Below are positions 4,490 through 9,962 of a DNA stretch of 9,962 nucleotides, in pieces. How positions within the stretch are numbered: the first letter of the stretch is position 1; each line of letters opens with the position of its first letter. Origin of the DNA: Methanomassiliicoccaceae archaeon UBA113. GTDB taxonomy: Archaea > Thermoplasmatota > Thermoplasmata > Methanomassiliicoccales > Methanomethylophilaceae. The stretch spans positions 1 through 9,962 of the forward strand of contig DAXB01000024.1 in NCBI GenBank assembly GCA_002506175.1, given 5' to 3'. The position numbers and the translations under genes were made by a program. The notes under the pieces were generated by a model that saw only the letters and a program-made list of their open reading frames with translations, was not told the origin of the DNA and ran no database searches.

Positions 4490-6280
4490 GTTTGTGAGCA
4501 CGTAGGTTTGGGTTCCGGAAGATTTCCAGACCTCTAGTATATTCTTTCCCTCCGAGCTGACGTTCTGTTGGTAGTAACCGTTGTCGGATGTGCAGATGAG
4601 CTTGCCGCTCTCCGTGTAGAAGCCGTAAGTTCCGTCACCGTTCTCGTATGCATAGAATGCGCTTCCTATGATCGCTTCTCCGCTGCAGAGCTTCGACATC
4701 TCTCCGTCGAAGAACCTGTATGTGTCTCCGCCTTTCAAGAAGTAGAGGGCGTTGTTCGATTCGCCGATGTATTCCATTCCGGAGAATTCCCCGACAGGGT
4801 TTCCTTTGACATCATAGATCACGTATTCTGAAACGGTGCCTTCGTCATCCACGAGGATGAAGTACTTGTCGCAGATCACGTTTCCGATTCCTTTGAGAAC
4901 CTGCACCGGCATGTTTGCGGAGAAGTCTACGACATCGAGCCTAAAGATGTCCAGGAGTGAATCCGTGTAGTATCCGGAGTATCCTCCGCCACGAATGGGA
5001 TCCATAAGGCTGTATCCTTTGTTGATATCCTCGTACATCACCTTGTAGATCGTTCCGTCCTTGTTGATGGATGCCAGCATTACGCTGTCGGTCATCAGGA
5101 GCTTTCCGGGCGTCATGTTGTAGAGCAACACGAGGTCCCTGATGTCGTTTGCGACTGCAGGCCATCCGTAGTAGGCCGCAACGTTCCTCTCGAGTCCCAT
5201 GAAGATGGGTTTGTCGAGGGAGACGACTTTGTTGCTTCCGGGGTTGCTGTTCATGATGGTGGATGTAAGTGTGTACTTGACGTTCTCGTAGATGAACGAG
5301 TAGTTCATGGCCATTGGGTCCGTCTCGACAGCGTACTGAACGAGGAAACAACCGTCGTACAGCATGGCAAAGTTGCAGAACTGGGCCCCTGCCGGGAATG
5401 TCAGGGTGTTGACGGCTCTGAAGTTAGAGTCGAGGATATAGGCCGCGAGACCGTACTCCTCCTCGCCGTAGTACATGATGTCCATGGCGATGTACGAACC
5501 GTTCTCTCCTCCGAGAGGAGTCATGGTGCTGGCCGCGTCGTCGAATGCATGGTAGATCGCACCATTGTTGAACCTGTAGTATCCGTTTCCGATCATGAGC
5601 GTGTCGTATGTGACGATCTCCGGATCCTCCGATGCAGGTCCGACACAATTGCCCTTCAGGTCGTACACGTAGTATCCTGCATTGGTGGCGAACGTGACGA
5701 ACTCTTCGCAGAATGTGTAGCATGTCTCGGAGAACACTCCGAGGACGCCTTCTTCGGGCACTATGGCGACGACCTTCTTCTCAACCGTGTTGATAATCTT
5801 GTATTCGTTATCGGAATAAAGGACGGCATGCTTGTATCCGTCGGATACGGTCATGTAGTTCTTTCCGCAATCCGAGAGGTCGATGAGCTCGTAGCCTGTG
5901 GTTACCTTCATGCTCTCGGCCGTGATCTTTCCGATATCGGTGGATGTGAAGTAGTCGGTGTTGAAGTAGTAGGATTCAATGGAATCTGTCCACTTGGCGT
6001 AGAATGTGACGTTGTCCGTGAGTTTGTACGGGAACTGCACCTTCTTCGTTGTCTCTTTGTCGTAGTACCATCCCTCGATGTAGAGGTTATCCCTCTCAGG
6101 CGATGGGATGGGCATTATCTCTGCCCCAGCGGCCCCTTTTACCTGTACGCTCTCGGCGCCATCGTAATTGAGGTCGAATGTGGCAGTCTTCTCGTTTCCG
6201 GTCATCGCCACCGCGGCTGCCGCAATGATGACGATGATGATAACCGCTGCGAGAATTGCAATTAGCTTCTTGCTCTCCAT
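4487..6280 (-). CDS. membrane-anchored surface protein with InlB-type repeat and propeller-like repeats
   Basis: A 597-residue exported protein. Residues 6-26 are one hydrophobic helix after a short basic N-terminus, with no clear cleavage site, so it is probably an uncleaved anchor with the rest outside the cell. Residues about 33-97 form one InlB B-repeat/Listeria-Bacteroides repeat, recognisable from TATFDLNYDG, the central EGWYYDKE and the closing VTFYAKW. The remaining about 500 residues contain recurring strand-turn units (YYVYDLKGNCVG 203-214, YVIYDVKGNPVG 486-497, YGFYTESGKL 552-561). These look like WG-type or beta-propeller blades; I do not recognise a catalytic site. It is the first gene of an operon with the cytolysin-like gene. 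A TATA box about 30 bp upstream predicts a very short leader. Likely an adhesin, or a partner or receptor-binding factor; function unknown. Confidence 0.8.
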   Translation of the reverse strand: MESKKLIAILAAVIIIVIIAAAAVAMTGNEKTATFDLNYDGAESVQVKGAAGAEIMPIPSPERDNLYIEGWYYDKETTKKVQFPYKLTDNVTFYAKWTDSIESYYFNTDYFTSTDIGKITAESMKVTTGYELIDLSDCGKNYMTVSDGYKHAVLYSDNEYKIINTVEKKVVAIVPEEGVLGVFSETCYTFCEEFVTFATNAGYYVYDLKGNCVGPASEDPEIVTYDTLMIGNGYYRFNNGAIYHAFDDAASTMTPLGGENGSYIAMDIMYYGEEEYGLAAYILDSNFRAVNTLTFPAGAQFCNFAMLYDGCFLVQYAVETDPMAMNYSFIYENVKYTLTSTIMNSNPGSNKVVSLDKPIFMGLERNVAAYYGWPAVANDIRDLVLLYNMTPGKLLMTDSVMLASINKDGTIYKVMYEDINKGYSLMDPIRGGGYSGYYTDSLLDIFRLDVVDFSANMPVQVLKGIGNVICDKYFILVDDEGTVSEYVIYDVKGNPVGEFSGMEYIGESNNALYFLKGGDTYRFFDGEMSKLCSGEAIIGSAFYAYENGDGTYGFYTESGKLICTSDNGYYQQNVSSEGKNILEVWKSSGTQTYVLTN

Positions 6281-6310
6281 GTTATCTAAAAAAAAGATGG
6301 GGTCTGGTCA

Positions 6311-6319
6311 TATATAACC
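6311..6319 (-). promoter_or_regulatory. TATA box of the InlB-repeat/cytolysin operon
   Basis: On the minus strand GGTTATATA lies about 34 nt before ATG 6280. It predicts a start near 6288 and a leader of about 8 nt that includes a T8 tract (6289-6296 region). No other promoter is visible before the cytolysin-like gene, so this one should drive both genes. Confidence 0.55.
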
Positions 6320-6462
6320 ACACTATAACTTTTTTAGAATGTAATCCAATCGTTTAAAATCGTATGAAAAATGGAATCGGTCCGTATCGATCCTCTGTAA
6401 ATCGAATCGAACCCGCACACCTTCCCGTCAATGGTCCGTCGGATCACCAATAAAACATATAA
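6320..6462. other. intergenic spacer between surface-protein genes
   Basis: No gene is supported here. The stretch is AT-rich, with the operon promoter at one end and the terminator of the beta-helix gene at the other. Open frames across it lack start signals. Confidence 0.4.
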
Positions 6463-6488
6463 GGGCGGCCCGCAGTATCGGGCCACCC
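6463..6488 (-). terminator. terminator of the beta-helix protein gene
   Basis: GGCCCG (6467-6472) pairs with CGGGCC (6479-6484), and the stem extends by three more G-C pairs (6463-6465 with 6486-6488) after one mismatch. The loop is 6 nt. It lies 9 bp after the stop codon at 6498 on the minus strand and is followed there by the T-rich TTATATGTTTTATT. Confidence 0.7.
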
Positions 6489-6497
6489 ATTGTTTCA

Positions 6498-7799
6498 TCA
6501 CGAAGATGCGGTTATCCTGACATCCTTGCTGGCGTTTACAGGCAGCACATAGGAGGATTGGATTATCAGTTCCAGAGAGGTCTCCGATGAATCGCATACG
6601 GCGTGGCACAGGACATCCCTCATGCCTACCGCGGACAGGATCTTGCATCCGTTCTTGAGTACGGAATCAACTATGAGAACATCCCCTGCTGCCCATAGCG
6701 CTCCGATGGCCCCGGAAGCCTCCACTGACGAGTTATCTATGAGCACCTTGGCGTTCTCCTGTTTCACAATCCCGTTGACGTTGGCATAGATGCCGCTTCC
6801 GTAATCCGAGCTCGCATGCACATCCGAATCGTAGATCAGGACGCTCCAAGCCTGGATCGCGTTCCCGTATACGGTATGCACATCCACCGTGGCATCGCGG
6901 ATCTCCAAGGTCGTATCGATGGACGACAGAGCATAGTAGTTCTTCGCTTCCGAGTACAGATATCCTCCCTCGAAGTAGAGCGGGTCGTAGAAGTACAGCC
7001 CGGCATCGGCGGATACCGAACGGATCACCGAATCATATGATTTGCATGCGTATACCTTCAATCCGAGACCGGTCGCATCCATATCGAAGTAGGAGTCGTA
7101 CATGTAGGTCGTTCCCAGGTACATCCCGTTGACGAATCCGGCCGAATGGACAGCGGCGTCCTTGAACAACGTCCCCCTGGCCGAATACACGCCGGCATAT
7201 CCGCCGTCGGTGTTCAGGTCGAGATTCGAATCTATGACGGAAACATAATCGGCCGCAATTGGAACATCGATGGTTCCGGCCGTCTTGATATCGAGATTGT
7301 CGATGAAGAGCTTCGTCTTCTGACCATAAAACAACGAATGGTTCGGATAGTCGCCGATGAGCATGCCGGGGCCGCTGACGTTGACCGTGATCTCCTTCGC
7401 GAAATAGAACAGTCCGGCGTATCCGGAGACGGGTTCCGTCTTCCCTTCGATGTTGCAGTCGCCCATGATAACGATGTTCAGGTCCCTGGTGCCTTCGTAT
7501 GAGATCATGAAGTCCACATCGCCCTGCTGGCCGTCTCCCAACATGATCCCGCCGTAGGTCCTGAAACCCGTGTTGTCCTTGAGCAGATACAGCGACATCA
7601 CGTACAGCGTGTTGGTCTCCCTGTCGTACTCGAAGTTGCCGTACTTGCAATCGAAGAGGTCCCCCTCTTCCGTCACCTCGTGGTCTCCTATGTAGAGCCC
7701 GATTGGTTCCCTGTCATCGATGACGAGGACCGCGACGAGACCTACAGCCAAGATGGCCACGATCGCGACAAGTATCCATTTTGTCGTGTTTTCAGCCAT
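6498..7799 (-). CDS. membrane-anchored right-handed beta-helix surface protein
   Basis: A 433-residue exported protein. Residues 7-27 (WILVAIVAILAVGLVAVLVID) are one hydrophobic helix after a short N-terminus, probably an uncleaved anchor. From about residue 60 the chain consists of short repeated strand-turn units that alternate hydrophobic and polar residues (LNIVIMGDCNIEG, VSVIDSNLDLNTDGG, VLIYDSDVHASSDYG, VLIDNSSVEASG). This is the pattern of right-handed parallel beta-helix (pectate-lyase-like) domains seen in archaeal adhesin-like proteins. No lyase catalytic residues can be assigned. Frame runs open to 8000, but upstream codons encode an unlikely Arg-rich tail that overlaps the promoter and the neighbouring gene, so I start at ATG 7799. 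It has its own TATA box and a terminator. Role in attachment or carbohydrate binding is inferred. Confidence 0.78.
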   Translation of the reverse strand: MAENTTKWILVAIVAILAVGLVAVLVIDDREPIGLYIGDHEVTEEGDLFDCKYGNFEYDRETNTLYVMSLYLLKDNTGFRTYGGIMLGDGQQGDVDFMISYEGTRDLNIVIMGDCNIEGKTEPVSGYAGLFYFAKEITVNVSGPGMLIGDYPNHSLFYGQKTKLFIDNLDIKTAGTIDVPIAADYVSVIDSNLDLNTDGGYAGVYSARGTLFKDAAVHSAGFVNGMYLGTTYMYDSYFDMDATGLGLKVYACKSYDSVIRSVSADAGLYFYDPLYFEGGYLYSEAKNYYALSSIDTTLEIRDATVDVHTVYGNAIQAWSVLIYDSDVHASSDYGSGIYANVNGIVKQENAKVLIDNSSVEASGAIGALWAAGDVLIVDSVLKNGCKILSAVGMRDVLCHAVCDSSETSLELIIQSSYVLPVNASKDVRITASS

Positions 7800-7830
7800 T
7801 ATATCGTGGAATCGATACCGTCTCGGCCAC

Positions 7831-7839
7831 ATATAATTG
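7831..7839 (-). promoter_or_regulatory. TATA box of the beta-helix protein gene
   Basis: On the minus strand CAATTATAT sits about 35 nt before ATG 7799, predicting a start near 7808 and a leader of under 10 nt. It supports ATG 7799 over starts further upstream, which would lie outside the transcript. Confidence 0.55.
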
Positions 7840-7888
7840 GTTCTGGTCGATCCTAAGCGGATAGTTGACAATCGTGGAAGGGTTATAT

Positions 7889-9205
7889 TTACAGAACCCG
7901 AATCGATCCGACCGCATACAGGGGAACGAACGTCCCGTCCCCGTTTCTGAACGAACCCATGTTGGTCAGATACGATCTGTTGGGATGATTCTTCTCGCAA
8001 TACGCCTTCAGGCTGACCGAGGATGTCCTCCTCTCTGATTTGACCTCCAGCGGACTGATATCGCCGTTACATTGAATCAGGAAATCCACCTCATAGCGTC
8101 CGTCCTTCCAGTAATGCTGTTCGGTTCCGAACACGTTCATGAGTTCGCACAGCACATAGTTCTCGGTGAAGGATCCTTTGAAGAACCTGTACCTCTCGTC
8201 ATCTATCCTCATGAAATTGGGCGGATAATCGGCGAGACTGCGCAGCAACCCTATGTCGACGAAGTAAACCTTGAAATCCGATTCGTCACGATTCGCCTTC
8301 AGCGGGACCATGACGTTCTCCGCGCGATGGACCTTGTAGATCAGACCGGCATCCGACAGCCATTGGATGGCCTTCTCCAGATCCTTCGACCTGGCACCTT
8401 CCCTCACATGCCCGAACATGAACTTGTTGTTCCCCCTGGCCAGATGACGCGGGATCGAGTTCCATATCTGTGTCAGGTCCGTGACATCCACCCTGTCCCT
8501 CCTGTCGGAGATCCCTTCGTTGGCATGCTTGGCGAAATCATCCACATAATCCTCCAGAATCGACTTCTGCCTCCTGTTCACAGCGGTTATGTCATGGTCC
8601 GACACCCATGACTGGACTACCTGGGGCATCCCTCCGACCACGAAGTACTCGCGGAGATACATCTCCAGTCTATCCGCTATCGGCTGGGGAAGGATGCCTC
8701 CATTGTAGTCCATGACGAACCTGGCGAGCGCCTCTTCCCCATTGGCCAGAACGAACTCCGCGAACGACATGGGATACATCCTCATCCTGTCGACCTTCCC
8801 AACCGGGAAGGATTCCGAACGTGAGAGCATGACGCCCAAAAGGGAACCCGCTGCTATGATGCAGTAGTCTGAAGCCTCCTCGCAGAAATACTTCAGAGAT
8901 GTTATCGCCTGAGGGCAGGCCTGTATCTCGTCGAAGAAGATCAGCGTTTCTCCCGGGCTGATGTGGATGTTGAGGATGATCCCGAGCTCGCGTAGTATCC
9001 TCTTCGGATCCAGATCCGCAGAGAACAGATCTTTCATCGACGGATTCTTCTCGAAGTTTATCTTCGCCACCGATGAGAACTCCCTCTTCCCGAATTCTTC
9101 CACCAGGTACGTTTTACCGCATTGGCGTACACCCTCTATTATGAGCGGCTTCCGATCTGACGATGATCTCCAGCTCAGAAGGTCGCTATACAGCAGCCTC
9201 TCCAT
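7889..9205 (-). CDS. AAA-family ATPase with C-terminal DUF4143 (AAA_14/DUF4143)
   Basis: A 438-residue P-loop ATPase of the common archaeal/Bacteroides AAA_14-DUF4143 type. The nucleotide site is intact: Walker A GVRQCGKT (25-32), Walker B LIFFDEIQ (88-95) and a sensor-1-like AAGS (118-121). A conserved MYPMSFAEFV (143-152) follows. The second half (from about 200) is DUF4143, ending in a PD-(D/E)XK-like core: GSFTENYVLCEL (344-355), YEVDFLI (371-377), PLEVKS (385-390), with candidate residues D374, E387 and K389. The cellular role of this family is not established; proposals include DNA-related or toxin-antitoxin functions. Start ATG 9205 matches a leaderless TATA arrangement. Upstream are 33-bp direct repeats and a divergent paralogue. 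Its TAA stop is the only non-TGA stop among the long genes here. Confidence 0.92.
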   Translation of the reverse strand: MERLLYSDLLSWRSSSDRKPLIIEGVRQCGKTYLVEEFGKREFSSVAKINFEKNPSMKDLFSADLDPKRILRELGIILNIHISPGETLIFFDEIQACPQAITSLKYFCEEASDYCIIAAGSLLGVMLSRSESFPVGKVDRMRMYPMSFAEFVLANGEEALARFVMDYNGGILPQPIADRLEMYLREYFVVGGMPQVVQSWVSDHDITAVNRRQKSILEDYVDDFAKHANEGISDRRDRVDVTDLTQIWNSIPRHLARGNNKFMFGHVREGARSKDLEKAIQWLSDAGLIYKVHRAENVMVPLKANRDESDFKVYFVDIGLLRSLADYPPNFMRIDDERYRFFKGSFTENYVLCELMNVFGTEQHYWKDGRYEVDFLIQCNGDISPLEVKSERRTSSVSLKAYCEKNHPNRSYLTNMGSFRNGDGTFVPLYAVGSIRVL

Positions 9206-9223
9206 ACCATAACATCTGAATAG

Positions 9224-9237
9224 ATGTATTAATACAT
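9224..9237. promoter_or_regulatory. palindrome containing the TATA box of the DUF4143 ATPase gene
   Basis: ATGTATTAATACAT is a perfect 14-bp palindrome. Its centre (TATTAATA, about 9227-9234) is 22-29 nt before ATG 9205, exactly where a TATA box for a leaderless transcript should be. The symmetry makes it a candidate repressor site as well. Confidence 0.5.
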
Positions 9238-9316
9238 TTTTTACACTTTTTTAATGCTGTTTTTCAACATTTTTTACACTTTTTTAATGCTGTTTTTCAA
9301 CATTTTTTACACTTTT
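9235..9316. repeat. 2.5 tandem copies of a 33-bp T-rich direct repeat
   Basis: Copies at 9235-9267 and 9268-9300 are identical over all 33 bases. A third partial copy (9301-9316) keeps the first 16 bases. The unit begins CATTTTTTACACTTTTTTAA and ends GCTGTTTTTCAA. There are no spacers, so it is not a CRISPR array. It lies between two divergent ATPase genes, immediately upstream of the promoter of one. Confidence 0.95.
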
Positions 9317-9323
9317 ACAGCCG

Positions 9324-9407
9324 ATGTTTGACAACCTGATCAGGAGACTCGGGGAGGAGATAGATGCGAATTCTCACGAACATTTGAACTTACAGTCCGC
9401 CGACTGA
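9324..9407 (+). other. tiny ORF (27 codons) in the ATPase intergenic region
   Basis: An ATG just after the repeats opens a 27-codon frame ending in TGA. The peptide (MFDNLIRRLGEEIDANSHEH and seven more residues) is hydrophilic and amphipathic. There is no ribosome binding site and no recognisable family. It could be a leader peptide, a gene remnant or chance. Confidence 0.15.
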
Positions 9408-9424
9408 CAACATCCCGGACACAT

Positions 9425-9433
9425 CATTATATA
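9425..9433 (+). promoter_or_regulatory. TATA box of the second ATPase gene
   Basis: CATTATATA ends 36 bp before ATG 9470. It predicts transcription from about 9456, inside the loop-proximal part of the adjacent inverted repeat. Confidence 0.5.
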
Positions 9434-9469
9434 TTCAAAATCAACTGCAATTTACAGTTGGATTTGAAT
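9433..9469. promoter_or_regulatory. 37-bp inverted repeat between promoter and start codon
   Basis: Two 15-base arms (9433-9447 and 9455-9469) match at 13 of 15 positions around a 7-nt centre. The inner core CAACTG/CAGTTG is perfect, and the outer ATTCAAA/TTTGAAT is also perfect. The right arm ends exactly at the ATG of the second ATPase. It suits an operator for a dimeric regulator covering the transcript start. Confidence 0.65.
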
Positions 9470-9962
9470 ATGACTTCGAAGGAGTTCCCCCGCAAAGCAT
9501 ACATCGACAAGATCGTCAAGCGCAAGCACAACGGGATGGTGAAGGTCATCACGGGCATACGCAGGTGCGGGAAGTCATACATCCTCCTAAACCTGTTCAG
9601 GAAGCACCTGATTGAGGAAGGGGTCGATGAATCGCACATCATATGCTTCGAGCTGGACAGGTACGAGAACAAGCCCCTGAGGGATCCAGATACACTCTAT
9701 CGCCGCATAACAGAGAGCATGATCGATGACTCGCAGTACTACATCATGCTGGACGAGATCCAGCTGGTACCGGATTTCCACGACATCCTCAACGGACTCC
9801 TTCACATGAAGAACGTCGACTGCTACGTCACAGGCAGCAATTCCAGATTCCTGTCCAGCGACATCGTCACCGAGTTCAGGGGCAGGGGCGACGAGATCCG
9901 CATCCGTCCCCTCTCCTATGCCGAGTACATGGAGGCATTCGGCGACGGCAGGAGCCGTCTGG
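9470..9962 (+). CDS. AAA_14-type ATPase, truncated by the window end
   Basis: The first 164 residues of a second P-loop ATPase; the gene runs off the window without a stop. Walker A is GIRRCGKS (29-36) and Walker B YIMLDEIQLV (91-100). A sensor-1-like VTGSN (120-124) follows, then the family segment RFLSSDIVTEFRGRG (126-140) and the PLSYAEYMEAFG stretch (147-158). This is the same family as the divergent ATPase at 7889-9205, and a DUF4143 domain is expected beyond the window. The two are distant paralogues rather than recent duplicates, since the P-loop flanks and N-termini differ. ATG 9470 is chosen because it directly follows the inverted repeat and TATA box; there is no Shine-Dalgarno site. 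Confidence 0.9.
   Translation, partial: MTSKEFPRKAYIDKIVKRKHNGMVKVITGIRRCGKSYILLNLFRKHLIEEGVDESHIICFELDRYENKPLRDPDTLYRRITESMIDDSQYYIMLDEIQLVPDFHDILNGLLHMKNVDCYVTGSNSRFLSSDIVTEFRGRGDEIRIRPLSYAEYMEAFGDGRSRL

Noticed and set aside
5549..6265. 238-codon plus-strand frame opposite the InlB-repeat gene
   Set aside because: It is a shadow frame with biased Val/Asp/Gly composition and no promoter; it covers the well-supported anchor and repeat of the minus-strand gene.
7839..7898. GGTTCTG/CAGAACC inverted repeat between the ATPase and beta-helix genes
   Set aside because: Arms of 7 bp separated by 46 nt, one of them inside the ATPase coding end; no T-run or other support for function.
7800..8000. 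N-terminal extension of the beta-helix protein to 8000
   Set aside because: The extra 67 residues are Arg-rich, would place the membrane anchor inside the protein, overlap the ATPase gene and lie upstream of the TATA box at 7831-7839.
9235..9316. CRISPR array
   Set aside because: The 33-bp units are directly contiguous with no unique spacers, only 2.5 copies exist, and no cas gene is present.

Overview
The window reads as archaeal chromosome, most likely from the Methanomassiliicoccales/Thermoplasmata side (for example a gut Methanomethylophilaceae member). The evidence is archaeal-type TATA boxes about 25-38 nt upstream of start codons, with several nearly leaderless genes; a tRNA-Thr with the archaeal U73 discriminator base; a long archaeal SlyD-like FKBP; DUF4143-type AAA ATPases; and InlB-type (Listeria-Bacteroides) repeats on a membrane-anchored protein. 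All eight long complete genes end in TGA or TAA (seven TGA, one TAA) and none in TAG. This fits, but does not prove, a pyrrolysine-using methanogen. The lineage is an inference; no marker gene settles it.

Layout. 1-324: no convincing protein gene, but a possible short minus-strand transcript. 337-1176: a CARF-like/winged-helix regulator. 1246-1512: a leaderless ArsR-type repressor with a perfect palindrome next to its TATA box. 1667-1813: a 48-residue small ORF with a ribosome binding site. 1875-2561 (minus): FKBP-type prolyl isomerase, ending in a two-part hairpin that probably terminates convergent transcripts. 2725-2801: tRNA-Thr(UGU). 2972-6280 (minus): a two-gene operon of an N-terminally anchored InlB-repeat surface protein followed, 12 nt later, by a full-length homologue of the cholesterol-dependent (thiol-activated) cytolysins. 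6498-7799 (minus): an anchored right-handed beta-helix surface protein. 7889-9205 (minus) and 9470-end (plus): two divergent AAA_14/DUF4143-type ATPases. They are separated by a 264-bp spacer with 2.5 copies of a 33-bp direct repeat and a 37-bp inverted repeat that abuts the second start codon.

The most notable item is the cytolysin homologue. Domains 1-3 keep the family's hallmark segments, with a signal peptide and the usual 500-residue length. The domain-4 membrane-recognition elements do not: the Trp-rich undecapeptide is absent and the Thr-Leu cholesterol-recognition pair appears as Ser-Leu. This suggests a secreted archaeal pore-former with a different or modified membrane receptor, co-expressed with a surface protein. 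The three exported proteins (2972-7799) form a secretome block that may face host, protist or microbial cells. The flanking genes (regulators, FKBP, tRNA) are ordinary chromosomal genes.
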